From Photobacterium sp. SKA34 (GTDB taxonomy: Bacteria > Pseudomonadota > Gammaproteobacteria > Enterobacterales > Vibrionaceae): a DNA stretch of 64,000 nucleotides. The position numbers and the translations under genes were made by a program. Where the stretch lies: contig NZ_CH724141.1 of the NCBI RefSeq assembly GCF_000153325.1, forward strand, positions 851,850 to 915,849. Direction: 5' to 3'. Shown here in pieces: positions 40,243 to 51,324 of the stretch (positions are counted from its first letter, which is position 1; each line of letters starts with the position of its first letter). The notes under the pieces are model-generated. The model was not told the DNA's origin, ran no database searches, and saw nothing but the letters and a program-made list of their open reading frames with translations.

Positions 40243-40716
40243 ATGCCAAATATCGTTTTAAGTCGTATCGACGAGCGTCTAGTTCACGGCCAAGTAGGTG
40301 TGCAGTGGGTAGGTTTTGCTTATGCCAACATTATCGTTGTGGTTAACGACGAAGTCTCTGAAGACACGATTCAACAAAACTTGATGGAAATGGTTCTTGC
40401 TGACGGCATCGCGATTCGTTTCTGGACAGTGCAAAAGACAATCGAAACCATCCACAAAGCATCAGATCGTCAACGCATTTTACTGGTTTGCCGCACGCCA
40501 AAAGACTTCCGTCAATTGGTTGAAGGTGGTGTGCCAATTAGCAATATCAACGTCGGTAACATGCACTACGCAGAAGATAAAAACCAAATAGCTAAAACAG
40601 TCTCAGTCGGTGCTGATGATGTGGCGGAATTTGGACGACTAAAAGCACTAGGCGTGACGTGCACTATTCAAGGTGTGCCAACTGAAAGTGGAACTGACCT
40701 CTTTACTCTTATCTAA
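40243..40716 (+). CDS. agaV: PTS mannose-family IIB component (GalNAc)
   Basis: 157 aa. Typical IIB of the mannose/sorbose/GalNAc family: starts MPNIVLSRIDERLVHGQVGV, where the His of VHGQ is the phosphorylated residue (His15). Receives phosphate from the IIA protein encoded three genes later and passes it to the sugar. AAAGGAG precedes the start. Confidence 0.93.
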   Translation: MPNIVLSRIDERLVHGQVGVQWVGFAYANIIVVVNDEVSEDTIQQNLMEMVLADGIAIRFWTVQKTIETIHKASDRQRILLVCRTPKDFRQLVEGGVPISNINVGNMHYAEDKNQIAKTVSVGADDVAEFGRLKALGVTCTIQGVPTESGTDLFTLI

Positions 40717-40733
40717 ACATAAGGACATCAATC

Positions 40734-41510
40734 ATGGAAATAGGACTCTTACAGGCATTGATGCTCGGCATCCTAGCCTTCTTTGCTGGCCTAGATTTAT
40801 TTAATGGTCTTACACACTTCCACCGTCCAGTAGTACTTGGTCCGCTAGTTGGTTTGATTTTAGGCGACTTGCAAACCGGTATTCTAGTGGGTGGTACGCT
40901 AGAACTGATTTGGATGGGTCTAGCGCCACTAGCGGGGGCTCAGCCACCAAACGTAATCATCGGTACTATCGTTGGTACGGCTTTCGCTATCACCACAAAA
41001 GTAGATCCTAACGTCGCGGTTGGTGTCGCTGTTCCTTTCGCTGTTGCTGTACAAATGGGTATCACTCTACTGTTCTCGGGTATGTCAGCAGTTATGTCTA
41101 AGTGTGATGAATTTGCACAAAACGCCGATACCGATGGTATCGAACGCGTGAACTACTTAGCACTTGCTGTTCTAGGTTCTTTCTACTTCCTATGTGCATT
41201 CTTACCAGTTTACCTAGGCGCTGATCACGCAGGAAAAATTGTTGAAATACTACCTAAAGACCTAATTGATGGTCTAGGCGTAGCTGGCGGCATTATGCCA
41301 GCTATCGGTTTCGCGGTACTGATGAAGATCATGATGAAGAACGCTTACATCCCTTACTTCATCCTAGGTTTTGTTGCTGCAGCATGGCTACAACTCCCAA
41401 TCCTTGCGATTGCGGCCGCTGCAACAGCAATGGCAATTATCGACTTTATGCGCAAAACAGAAACGACTCCTGTAACTGCACCAGCTGAGGACTTTGAAGA
41501 TGGAATCTAA
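40734..41510 (+). CDS. agaW: PTS mannose-family IIC component (GalNAc)
   Basis: 258 aa membrane protein. Family signature LFNGLTHFHRPVVLGPLVGL and GTLELIWMGLAPLAGAQPPN in the N-terminal half, then six further hydrophobic segments. Forms the sugar channel with IID. Ends overlapping the IID start by 11 bp, indicating coupled translation. Confidence 0.92.
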   Translation: MEIGLLQALMLGILAFFAGLDLFNGLTHFHRPVVLGPLVGLILGDLQTGILVGGTLELIWMGLAPLAGAQPPNVIIGTIVGTAFAITTKVDPNVAVGVAVPFAVAVQMGITLLFSGMSAVMSKCDEFAQNADTDGIERVNYLALAVLGSFYFLCAFLPVYLGADHAGKIVEILPKDLIDGLGVAGGIMPAIGFAVLMKIMMKNAYIPYFILGFVAAAWLQLPILAIAAAATAMAIIDFMRKTETTPVTAPAEDFEDGI

Positions 41511-42384
41511 TGTAAGCAACGAACTGGACCTTAGTAAACATAACGCTGACGTGCAACCAGCTCCTGGTGTGAATTCAGATGAGTACGAAAACAAAGAGAT
41601 TGGCGCAGATCTAACCAAAGCGGACATTAACCGCATGGCATGGCGCTCACTACTGCTCCAAGCATCATTCAACTACGAACGTATGCAGGCTTCTGGTTGG
41701 CTATACGGCCTATTACCTGCGCTGAAAAAGATTCACACCAATAAAGCTGACTTAGCAAAATCAATGCAAGGTCACATGGGTTTCTTCAACACACACCCAT
41801 TCTTAGTGACATTTGTTATGGGCATTGTGTTGGCAATGGAACGTTCTAAACAGAACATCAACAGTATCCAAAGTACAAAGATTGCCGTTGGTGCACCAAT
41901 GGGCGGCATCGGTGATGCGATGTTCTGGCTAACCCTTCTCCCTATCTGTGGTGGTATCGGTGCTGACCTTGCCCTGCAAGGCTCAATCATGGGTGCAGTG
42001 TTCTTTATCGTGCTGTTTAACGTGGTGCACTTCGCTCTGCGCTTTGGTCTTGCACACTATGCATACCGAATGGGGGTAGCGGCAATTCCGGTGATTAAAG
42101 CCAACACCAAGAAAGTAGGTCACGCGGCTTCAATGGTGGGTATGACGGTAATCGGTGCTCTAGTTGCAACTTACGTTCGCTTATCAACAACCGCTGAAAT
42201 CAACGCAGGTGACGCAGTAGTCAAACTACAAGCAGACGTTATCGACAAACTGATGCCTTCGTTCCTACCACTGGTTTACACCTTAGGTATGTACGCACTA
42301 GTTAAACGTGGTTGGAGCCCACTAAAACTTATCGGTATTACAGTAGCACTAGGCATTGTGGGTCGCTTCATGGGCTTCCTATAA
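41500..42384 (+). CDS. agaE: PTS mannose-family IID component (GalNAc)
   Basis: 294 aa from ATG 41500, chosen for GAGG nine bases upstream; TTG 41494 is the alternative. Polar N-terminal 45 residues, then the IID signature QASFNYERMQASGWLYGLLP and MEGPMGGIGDAMF-like GAPMGGIGDAMFWLTLLPI, and C-terminal membrane helices. Works with IIC in transport. Confidence 0.92.
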   Translation: MESNVSNELDLSKHNADVQPAPGVNSDEYENKEIGADLTKADINRMAWRSLLLQASFNYERMQASGWLYGLLPALKKIHTNKADLAKSMQGHMGFFNTHPFLVTFVMGIVLAMERSKQNINSIQSTKIAVGAPMGGIGDAMFWLTLLPICGGIGADLALQGSIMGAVFFIVLFNVVHFALRFGLAHYAYRMGVAAIPVIKANTKKVGHAASMVGMTVIGALVATYVRLSTTAEINAGDAVVKLQADVIDKLMPSFLPLVYTLGMYALVKRGWSPLKLIGITVALGIVGRFMGFL

Positions 42385-42418
42385 CCCCAACGCTCGCCAA
42401 ATCTTAAAAATAAAAAAC

Positions 42419-42438
42419 GGGGCTGATACGTCAGCCCC
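42419..42438 (+). other. Intra-operon hairpin with TACG loop
   Basis: 8-bp perfect stem GGGGCTGA / TCAGCCCC with a TACG tetraloop, between the IID and IIA genes. No T-run, so it is more likely an mRNA stabiliser or processing site than a terminator. Confidence 0.6.
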
Positions 42439-42453
42439 AAGAAGGACTCACAA

Positions 42454-42883
42454 ATGATTGCTGTTATTTTATCTGGTCACGGTGGTTTTGCTTCAGGCGT
42501 CGCAAAAGCGATTTTTCAGGTCATCGGTGAACAGCCACAATTCAAATTTATCGACTTCCCAGAAGAGGCTACAACTCTTCAATTTGAAGCACAAATGCGT
42601 AAAGCGATCGCAGAAATTGATTCTGGTGAAGGTATTGTATTTCTGACAGATCTATTAGGTGGTACGCCTTTTCGTACAGCATCTCTACTAAGCCAAGAGC
42701 GCGACGATATCGAAGTTGTGACAGGCACGAACCTACAAATGGCAGCAGAAATGTTGCTAGAGCGCGACGAACTTAAGCTTATCGAATTCCGCGACCAAGC
42801 GGTGAAATGTGGCCACCGCGGGATCACTTCACTCGCGGCTGAAATGTCAGCTAAAGAAACACACCAGGAAGAGGTTGAAGAGG

Positions 42884-42894
<11 letters not shown>
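42454..42894 (+). CDS. agaF: PTS mannose-family IIA component (GalNAc)
   Basis: 146 aa. Begins MIAVILSGHGGFASGV; the His of SGHG (about residue 9) is the phosphorylation site in the mannose-family IIA fold. LTDLLGGTPFRTASLL is the second conserved region. Takes phosphate from HPr. Its last 11 bases overlap agaA. Confidence 0.93.
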
Positions 42895-44934
<2,040 letters not shown>

Positions 44935-45023
44935 GTCGTTTCATTAAGCGCTTTTATAACCTTCAATCTGTCTTTCCTAAAAGCTGCAGGTTAACTTCCC
45001 CCAACTTATAGTCGGTGTTATTT

Positions 45024-45052
45024 AAGGGAGCCTATAAAGGCTTCCTTTTTTA
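45024..45052 (+). terminator. Rho-independent terminator of the aga operon
   Basis: GGGAGCC / GGCTTCC stem (one G-U) with AA upstream and a long T-run, 90 bp after kbaY. Confidence 0.85.
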
Positions 45053-45652
45053 TCTCAGTTTATCGACTAACGTACTCATTCTAATCAATAAGCAATTTTT
45101 ATAAAGTAACTTATTATCAAAAAAATCGTTCCCTCGAATTTATTCACATAGTTATACTTAATAAATATAATCTATGACATCCTTATTTAGTGGTTACAAC
45201 ATTAAAGAGAAAAGTGACAATCTTTAGGGGGTATGTTGCTGTGTATAGTAAATATTACAGATATACAAAATTAAAAAAACAAGACCACCTAAAGTATCAT
45301 TTACTCCCCCAGATTTTTCAGATACAACATATAAATTTATTTATATCGCTAATTTTAAACTTAAATTTTCTGATCGAAGATTACTGAAAATACTATTAAC
45401 CTACCCAACAACTCAAACATATTAACAGATAAGTTATTACAGCAAACACTGATTTTAAATAAAAGTCAAAAATTAAAGAGGTCTTAAATTTTGATAATAG
45501 TGATCATACTCATTAAGTTTAAATAGTTTATTTCATGTTATTTCTATCACATTTTTTAAAATTCATTATAAGCAAAATAATGTTTTTATTTTACCCAAAG
45601 CACTTTTGTGCAACTATATGCATACATACGTTATCTTATATTTGGTGCTCAC
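45053..45652. other. AT-rich gap, no supported gene
   Basis: About 600 bp. A 65-codon frame at 45190 has no ribosome site and a low-complexity, AT-driven composition, so I do not call it. Contains the promoter region of the lipoprotein gene. Confidence 0.5.
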
Positions 45653-46399
45653 ATGAAAAAAATAGCTATAGCTCTCACTGTTATTGCCTCTATTTCTTTA
45701 ACTGGCTGTCAAGCAACAAAGCAAGCACAACAAGACAGTCTAAATAGTAACATCGTTGATATTAATGACCGCATGATTAACATGACACGTGGCGTGGTTT
45801 TAACGTTTGATCCTGTGAAAGTAAAACCAGAACAACTTAAAAATCAGTCAGCTCAAGTGGTTGGCTCTGGATTAGTAGCTGGAGGACTTGGCGGTGCATT
45901 AATAAGCGGATCGAGAGATGGCTTAGCTATCGGACTTGGTACAGCATTGATTGGTGGCCTAACATTATTGGCAGATGGATTATCTGAGCCAGATTTAGTA
46001 GATGCTTATCGCTATACAGTACAATCTCAAAAAACAGGCGATCTATTGGAAGTTTATCAAGTCGATACCGCACCTATAATTGAAGGTTCTTCTGTATTTG
46101 TTCGCGCTTATCAATCTGGGCGCTTAACCGTTCGCTTGGACACAACACAAGGTCAAGTTTTCCAACGTGCCAACGATACTAACTTTGCCGGAAAAGGACG
46201 ATTAACAGCACAAGAGCGTAAAGAAAAGCTTGAAGATGTGGCATTTGAGAGAACATTACGAAATGATAAAACTGATGAAGTCTTACAAGAACAGTATCGA
46301 AAAGCATTAAAAATCAAAACAGAAAAACTTAGCGAAACTATTGATGCAAAAAATAAAGCTTTACGTAATAGTAAAACGACAAACATCAATATTCAGTAA
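45653..46399 (+). CDS. Outer-membrane lipoprotein with glycine zipper (SlyB-like)
   Basis: 248 aa from ATG 45653; this start gives a perfect lipoprotein signal (MKKIAIALTVIASISLTGC, lipobox LTGC, Cys 19). After it comes a polar region, then a glycine-zipper stretch (GSGLVAGGLGGALISGSRDG, GLGTALIGGLTLL) that inserts in the membrane as in SlyB/Pcp-type proteins, then a strand-rich domain (DLLEVYQVDTAPIIEGSSVF) and a charged C-terminal helix. Residue after Cys is Gln, so export to the outer membrane is expected. Exact role unknown. Confidence 0.8.
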   Translation: MKKIAIALTVIASISLTGCQATKQAQQDSLNSNIVDINDRMINMTRGVVLTFDPVKVKPEQLKNQSAQVVGSGLVAGGLGGALISGSRDGLAIGLGTALIGGLTLLADGLSEPDLVDAYRYTVQSQKTGDLLEVYQVDTAPIIEGSSVFVRAYQSGRLTVRLDTTQGQVFQRANDTNFAGKGRLTAQERKEKLEDVAFERTLRNDKTDEVLQEQYRKALKIKTEKLSETIDAKNKALRNSKTTNINIQ

Positions 46400-46443
46400 A
46401 TATAAAAGTAGTATGAAATTCGATACTATCACAAAGATTATTA

Positions 46444-46599
46444 ATGACTACTGATAACAAACTTTCGGAGTTTAGAAAAGCTAAGATAGCTTACAAAGTC
46501 TTTAATCTAGAGCTTTTTATAAGTGTCTCATATATCTTTGTTACAACAAATATAAGCAAGGAATTTGAAGGATTAATTTCAGAGTATTTAATAAATTAA
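46444..46599 (+). CDS. Possible 51-aa small protein
   Basis: Open frame of 51 codons 45 bp after the lipoprotein gene, with mixed charged and hydrophobic composition (KLSEFRKAKIAYKVF; ISKEFEGLISEYLIN). Weak ribosome site and no relative recognised; could be chance in AT-rich DNA. Confidence 0.25.
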   Translation: MTTDNKLSEFRKAKIAYKVFNLELFISVSYIFVTTNISKEFEGLISEYLIN

Positions 46600-46653
46600 T
46601 TTTTCTTAATTTTCTTACTATAACTTTTATAGTAATAGTTTAGCTTATTCAAT

Positions 46654-46683
46654 AAAGAGAGACTGACAATTTTTTCTCTCTTT
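46654..46683. terminator. Hairpin after the lipoprotein region
   Basis: AAAGAGAGA / TCTCTCTTT arms with T-rich loop. Confidence 0.55.
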
Positions 46684-46931
46684 ATATTGAAGAACATCAT
46701 AAAAAAGAATATTGCAATACTTTAATTTTTTTCAGATAAATGAGTGAATATTTCAGTATCCACTATGCCGCCTGATATTGATAACGGCTTAAAGCTTACC
46801 AAAGCTTGTAACAAGTTCTTAACTTGCATATTTTGTTGAAACGCTAAAATTGAGCCAAATAATTGCTGATCTGGTTGAAGATAGCTTTTGAGGGATTTAT
46901 GACATCTTCTTGTAATAATCAGAAGAACGAA

Positions 46932-46965
46932 AAAACGGCTCTTTACTAAAGCAAAGAGCCGTTTT
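46932..46965. terminator. Rho-independent terminator of ackA
   Basis: 13-bp perfect arms AAAACGGCTCTTT / AAAGAGCCGTTTT, 8-base loop; T-run on the minus strand. 81 bp after the ackA stop. Confidence 0.9.
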
Positions 46966-47045
46966 CCCGTTCCGCATACTTTGGCGTTCCAAACCAGAGT
47001 ATTATCCAAGCCGTTCCACTCGGAGATCTAATGCGTTATTCCCAC

Positions 47046-48251
47046 TTAAGCGTGTAATAGCGCCATTGATTCATTTGCAATTACCCACTCTTCATTGGTT
47101 GGAATAACCATAGCAAGTGGTGTATTTGGCTTGCTGATAATGCCTTGCGCACCAAAACGTGCAGCTGTGTTACCTTCTACATCTTCTTGGTAACCAAAGA
47201 TCTTCATTAGACGAAGGATTTCACTACGAATTTGCATAGCATTTTCACCAATACCACCAGTAAAAATAATGCCATCAAGTTCGTCTAGTGCAACCATATA
47301 AGATGCAATGTATTTAGCTACGCGATAAGTAAATAATTCGAATGCTAGCTTAGCACCATGAAAGTGAGGATGACTTTCATCTTCCATTGCTTCAAGAATA
47401 CCACGGCAGTCGCTAGTAAAGCCTGAAACACCAAGGAAACCAGAGTTGTTAATAAGCTCTTTCTCAAGACGCTCTTCACTCCAACCTTTCTTCAATAAGT
47501 ACTCAAGAACACTTGGGTCGATATCACCACAACGTGTACCCATCATTAGGCCAGCTAGTGGAGTGAAGCCCATTGACGTATCAATACTTTCACCATTTTT
47601 AACAACACATACTGATGCGCCGTTACCTAAGTGAACTGAAATAAAGCTTGATTCATCAGCAGGCTTATTAACTACTTTTGCAGCTTCGCGCGTTACGTAG
47701 AAGTGGCTTGTACCGTGGAAGCCGTAACGACGAATGTTATATTCTTTACTTACTTCTTGAGAAATAGCATAAGTATATGCTTTTTCTGGCATTGTTTGGT
47801 GGAATGCAGTGTCAAAAATTGCATACTGAGACAGTGTTGGGAATGCTTTGCTTGCTGCTCGCATACCGATAACGTGTGCAGGGTTATGTAGCGGTGCTAA
47901 ATCACTTAGTGATTCGATGTCAGCGATAACTTTTTCATCGATCTTAACAGTACGATCAAATAAGTTACCACCTTGAACAACACGGTGACCAACAGCGACG
48001 ATATTTTCTTTTAGACCTAGCTCTTCAACTAGATCAACAATACGGTCAATAGATTGTTGGTGGTGATTTTCTAAACCGTCAAGTTTGTACTCATGTTTTT
48101 CACCATTAACTTTCCAGCTAACTACTGCTTCAGGGAGGCCGAAGCACTCACCAAGGCCGCTTAACGTAGCTTCACCGTTGACAGTATCAATTAAAGCAAA
48201 TTTAAGTGAAGAACTACCAGAATTGATTACAAGAACTAAAGAATTGCTCAT
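47046..48251 (-). CDS. ackA: Acetate kinase
   Basis: 401 aa, usual length. VINSGSSSLKFALID (phosphate loop, residues 6-20), GHRVVQGG, HNPAHVIG, ETxFHQTMP-like DTAFHQTMP, HLGNGASV and TGGIGENA all present. Makes ATP and acetate from acetyl phosphate, or the reverse. No pta next to it, which suggests this is a second acetate kinase gene; it would receive acetate-derived acetyl phosphate and could use acetate freed by AgaA and ChbG upstream (inference). Confidence 0.95.
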   Translation of the reverse strand: MSNSLVLVINSGSSSLKFALIDTVNGEATLSGLGECFGLPEAVVSWKVNGEKHEYKLDGLENHHQQSIDRIVDLVEELGLKENIVAVGHRVVQGGNLFDRTVKIDEKVIADIESLSDLAPLHNPAHVIGMRAASKAFPTLSQYAIFDTAFHQTMPEKAYTYAISQEVSKEYNIRRYGFHGTSHFYVTREAAKVVNKPADESSFISVHLGNGASVCVVKNGESIDTSMGFTPLAGLMMGTRCGDIDPSVLEYLLKKGWSEERLEKELINNSGFLGVSGFTSDCRGILEAMEDESHPHFHGAKLAFELFTYRVAKYIASYMVALDELDGIIFTGGIGENAMQIRSEILRLMKIFGYQEDVEGNTAARFGAQGIISKPNTPLAMVIPTNEEWVIANESMALLHA

Positions 48252-48679
48252 GGTTATCTCATCATTATTTTTAAGGGCAAATTTCGGATATCACTATCCA
48301 CCTTGAAGCTAGCTCACTGAAAATGTCGGAAAAGGAATCTATCAACAAGCTTGCTCAACCATCTTACTCAATTTTATTTGAATGTCTCAACTTTTGTTTT
48401 AAAAAAAACTCAAAAATTGAATTTTTACTGGTTTAGATCAATTTTTTAACTAAAAAACGATTTTTTCAGCATAATAATTCATCCAAATTTCAAATTTAGT
48501 TGATCATTTATCGTAGAGTTAAGCATAAAATACGAATTTTTAGCATTGAATAATTGTAAATCAATGTAATATTTTCAACTTAGGCTAAATTCAATGACAA
48601 AAAGGCATATAGGAAGGGAGTATTTCAAAAAGCGAATGCTTTCATAAAATAACTAAAAATAAGTTTATAATTTACATTA
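48252..48679. other. AT-rich promoter gap between ackA and catB-like gene
   Basis: About 430 bp holding the ackA promoter and the 3' flank of the acetyltransferase gene. No ORF, repeat or recognised operator. Confidence 0.5.
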
Positions 48680-49342
48680 TTATTTTACATTGGCTAAATA
48701 ATATTGATAAAGCTCATTGACTTGAGCACTACACATCAACGGCATTGCTGCTTTTAATGCAGATTTAGGCCAATTCCACCACTGCATCTCTAGCAACAAG
48801 GCGATCTGCTGCTCAGTAAATCGTTTTTTAACACATCGCGATGGGTTACCCACCACAACAGAATAGGGTTCAACATCTTTTGTTACAACGGCACGAGTAC
48901 CAATTACGGCACCATCAGCTATTTTGACTCCAGGTAAAATAACGCATTCAGCACCGAACCAAACATCGTTACCAACAACAGTATCGCCTGCTCGTTGGAT
49001 CTCTGTTTTTACGCCATCTCCAAATTCTTGGAAATCAAATGGGAATGTTGAGATCCAATCATGTCGGTGTCCTTGATTACCCGACAGCATAAATACAACT
49101 CCTGTGGCAATAGAGCAATAACGACCAATAATTAAATGATCGACATCCCCAAAAAGACCTGACTGCCAAACTTCACTAGTGGACTTATCACCAAGTAGGT
49201 AATGAACACATTGATCTTCAAAATGATGCTGATGGTAATAGCCAGAATAATAACTGTAATCTCCAACTTTAATATTAGGATTAGTGATATATCGGTTAAT
49301 TTCATACCCCCCTAACCAAGAGGGAAAAATAGAGGATTCCAT
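48680..49342 (-). CDS. catB: CatB-type xenobiotic (chloramphenicol) acetyltransferase
   Basis: 220 aa, left-handed beta-helix acyltransferase of the XAT class. Hallmarks: NPNIKVGDYSYYSGYYH at the start, IGRYCSIATG, GNQGHRHDWISTFPF with the catalytic His, RAGDTVVGNDVWFG, and PSRCVKKRF near the end (usually NPAKPIRKRF). Hexapeptide repeats are regular. Enzymes of this class acetylate chloramphenicol or other hydroxyl groups; the natural substrate of chromosomal copies is often unknown. Confidence 0.9.
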   Translation of the reverse strand: MESSIFPSWLGGYEINRYITNPNIKVGDYSYYSGYYHQHHFEDQCVHYLLGDKSTSEVWQSGLFGDVDHLIIGRYCSIATGVVFMLSGNQGHRHDWISTFPFDFQEFGDGVKTEIQRAGDTVVGNDVWFGAECVILPGVKIADGAVIGTRAVVTKDVEPYSVVVGNPSRCVKKRFTEQQIALLLEMQWWNWPKSALKAAMPLMCSAQVNELYQYYLANVK

Positions 49343-49418
49343 ATCAAACCTTCTTTATGTTTATTAGTGTAAAAAGCGTATTATTAATGATGTATTAACC
49401 TTTTGGGATATAACCACA

Positions 49419-49874
49419 ATGATTGCTCAACTCTATAACGCTTATTTAGGTGAACTTTATGGCATTGTTTTTTTCAAGACCTTTGCTGAAAAGTATAGTG
49501 ACGATAGCCATAACAACAAATGGCAAACATTAATAAAGGTTGAAGAACTAACGGCTCAATGTTTAAAAGATGGACTGGAAACATTAGGACACCCTTGCTC
49601 TGATTACGATCAAGATATGGAAACGAAAGGTCTTGCTGATGCTAATAAGTGGCTTGCATTACCTTGGCAAAAGTTAGTAGATACGATGGTTCCATGGGTT
49701 GCTCCCTTCCAGCAGCGCTACCAACAACAGGCAGATGAGGCCACAGAACATCGCGCTTTATTTACGTTAGTCGCTGATCATGAAAATGCGATTTATAATT
49801 ATTTGCTGGCAGAGCAACAAGGGGATAACAATGCCCTTGATATATTGACCACATTTATTAATAAATACGCCTAA
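49419..49874 (+). CDS. Unknown all-helical protein, ferritin-like pattern
   Basis: 151 aa, no signal peptide. Helical throughout, with acid/His pairs at ELYGIVFFKTFAEKY, KVEELTAQC, EATEHRALF and DHENAIYNYLLAEQ, spaced like a four-helix bundle of ferritin-like proteins. Not recognised as a defined family. Divergent from catB (76 bp gap). Possible iron or redox function is only suggested by the residue pattern. Confidence 0.6.
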   Translation: MIAQLYNAYLGELYGIVFFKTFAEKYSDDSHNNKWQTLIKVEELTAQCLKDGLETLGHPCSDYDQDMETKGLADANKWLALPWQKLVDTMVPWVAPFQQRYQQQADEATEHRALFTLVADHENAIYNYLLAEQQGDNNALDILTTFINKYA

Positions 49875-50092
49875 TTATTTTATTAGAGTAAGATTTATCT
49901 TCATTCTTGCTCTAATAACCTACTGATAAAAATAAATTATTTTCAACTCATATACTTTTTTCACAGCCAGATAACCAGACCCTTTCATTCCCCTGACATT
50001 TGAACAACGTTTTTAATTGACAATACATAAAACACATTCAGTTGCTGAATGCTCGCTATTAAACGAGGCTATTGTTTAATAAGGATTAGATA

Positions 50093-50347
50093 TTGAAAAG
50101 AAAGTACTCCTACTTTCTATACTTACAGCAACATCATTCGTTGGCTGTAAATCATTACCTATTCGATCCTATGCAAACATGGCAAACCCAGCAGCAACGT
50201 ATAGTGTTAATTATGAAGAATATAGACGGAAGCGATACTGGATTATGTCGCTTCCATGACGAAAGCCTATGTGATGCATAGGCATTCCAGCGTGGTAACT
50301 GTAAAAGTGAGGCTAAAGCTCCCATCGTTTACAGTTCAACACAATAA
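50093..50347 (+). pseudogene. Decayed copy of a DUF333 lipoprotein gene
   Basis: The sequence aligns along its length with the gene at 51030. The start is TTG instead of ATG; a frameshift follows within the first codons, after which LLLLSILTATSFVGCKSLP and ANMANPAATYSV can be read; another frameshift and a TAG (50279) follow, with DTGLCRFHDESLCDA before and FQRGNCKSEAKAPIVY after it. The upstream 110 bp also match those of the intact copy, so the whole unit was duplicated. Confidence 0.85.
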
Positions 50348-50390
50348 TTGATTGTACAATCTCTCTATTATTAATATCGGAAGGTTAATG

Positions 50391-50759
50391 ATGAAAAAAT
50401 TACTACTTGTTGTAGGTTTACTGCTTTCAGGCTCTGTTTTTGCGTTTGGTAATCCAGCATCAGATTTTTGTGTACAACATGGTGGTCATGTTGATATTCG
50501 TACCCCATTAGGTGGCGATGGTGAAAAAGGTTACTGTGTCTTTAACGACGGTAGCTCATGTGAAGAATACGCATTCATGAAAGGTCAATGTAAGCCATCA
50601 GGTAAAACACACAAACAAAAATTGATTGACCACTGTGTTAAAAAAGGTGGGTTTGCAACAGGTGATGTATGTAAGTTCGCTAAATGGAATACGACATGTA
50701 ATCTAGAAGACTTCTATAATCACAAATGTAACCGAAAAAATGGCAACCGCCTTTACTAA
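50391..50759 (+). CDS. Secreted DUF333 Cys-rich protein, two-domain form
   Basis: 122 aa from ATG 50391 (GGAAGG six bases upstream). Signal peptide MKKLLLVVGLLLSGSVFA. First domain is DUF333: NPASDFCVQHGGHVDIR...GYCVFNDGSSCEEYAFMKGQC. Second half is another Cys-rich unit: HKQKLIDHCVKKGGFATGDV...TTCNLEDFYNHKC. Eight Cys in all suggests disulphides in the periplasm. The third gene of the cluster (51325) has the same two-domain plan. Function of DUF333 is unknown; it is also called a putative haemolysin domain. Confidence 0.82.
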   Translation: MKKLLLVVGLLLSGSVFAFGNPASDFCVQHGGHVDIRTPLGGDGEKGYCVFNDGSSCEEYAFMKGQCKPSGKTHKQKLIDHCVKKGGFATGDVCKFAKWNTTCNLEDFYNHKCNRKNGNRLY

Positions 50760-50791
50760 TTAGTCTCTTCCCCCTGACTAATGACTAAATT

Positions 50792-50823
50792 AACGGCTTA
50801 ACATTTTGTTAAGCCGTTTTTTT
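50792..50823 (+). terminator. Rho-independent terminator
   Basis: 12-bp arms AACGGCTTAACA / TGTTAAGCCGTT, TTT loop, seven T after. Confidence 0.92.
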
Positions 50824-51029
50824 ATAACTTTTTTAACTCCTTAGTTAGCAGCCAAACCACCACACATTTATAAAATCAGTCACAATTTAATAGTTCTTTA
50901 GCTATTGAAAGTATTCTTTTGTCATTTCCCTGACATTCGAACAGTGTTTTAAATACACAATACGCCAAAATCATTCATCATGTGAATAGATATACGAAAC
51001 GAAGCCATCGTTTAAATAAGGATTAGATT

Positions 51030-51293
51030 ATGAAAAAGACATTATTGCTACTTTCTCTTATTGCTTCAGCCTCATTGGTTGGTTGTAAAACACTACCAAC
51101 TCAACCAACTGCAAACATGGCAAATCCAGCAGCAACATACTGTGTTGAACATGGTGGCAATTATCAAATTACAACGAATAAAGATGGAAGCCAAGCTGGC
51201 GTCTGTCATTTCAAGAACGGTAGCCAGTGTGATGGATGGGAATATCTACGTGGTGAGTGTAAACCCGCTGCTAAAAAACCAATTTTGTACTAA
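51030..51293 (+). CDS. DUF333 lipoprotein
   Basis: 87 aa. Lipoprotein signal MKKTLLLLSLIASASLVGC (lipobox LVGC, Cys 19), short linker, then one DUF333 domain: NPAATYCVEHGGNYQI...GVCHFKNGSQCDGWEYLRGEC. Four Cys in the domain. AAGGA upstream. Intact parent-like copy of the pseudogene at 50093; the two share their promoter regions. Confidence 0.85.
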   Translation: MKKTLLLLSLIASASLVGCKTLPTQPTANMANPAATYCVEHGGNYQITTNKDGSQAGVCHFKNGSQCDGWEYLRGECKPAAKKPILY

Positions 51294-51324
51294 TTTCGGT
51301 CATTATTAAAAAGAGAAAATTAAC

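Noticed and set aside
45190-45387. 65-codon frame in the AT-rich gap after the aga operon
   Set aside because: No ribosome site, low-complexity composition driven by AT bias.
46722-47009. 95-codon minus-strand frame between the lipoprotein and ackA
   Set aside because: Its start side runs through the ackA terminator hairpin and no ATG with a ribosome site opens the plausible C-terminal part. It may be a gene fragment, but I cannot support it.
48400-48560. Possible FNR or CRP half-sites upstream of ackA
   Set aside because: TTGAT/ATCAA-like words occur, but none has the correct spacing and dyad, and such words are common in AT-rich DNA.
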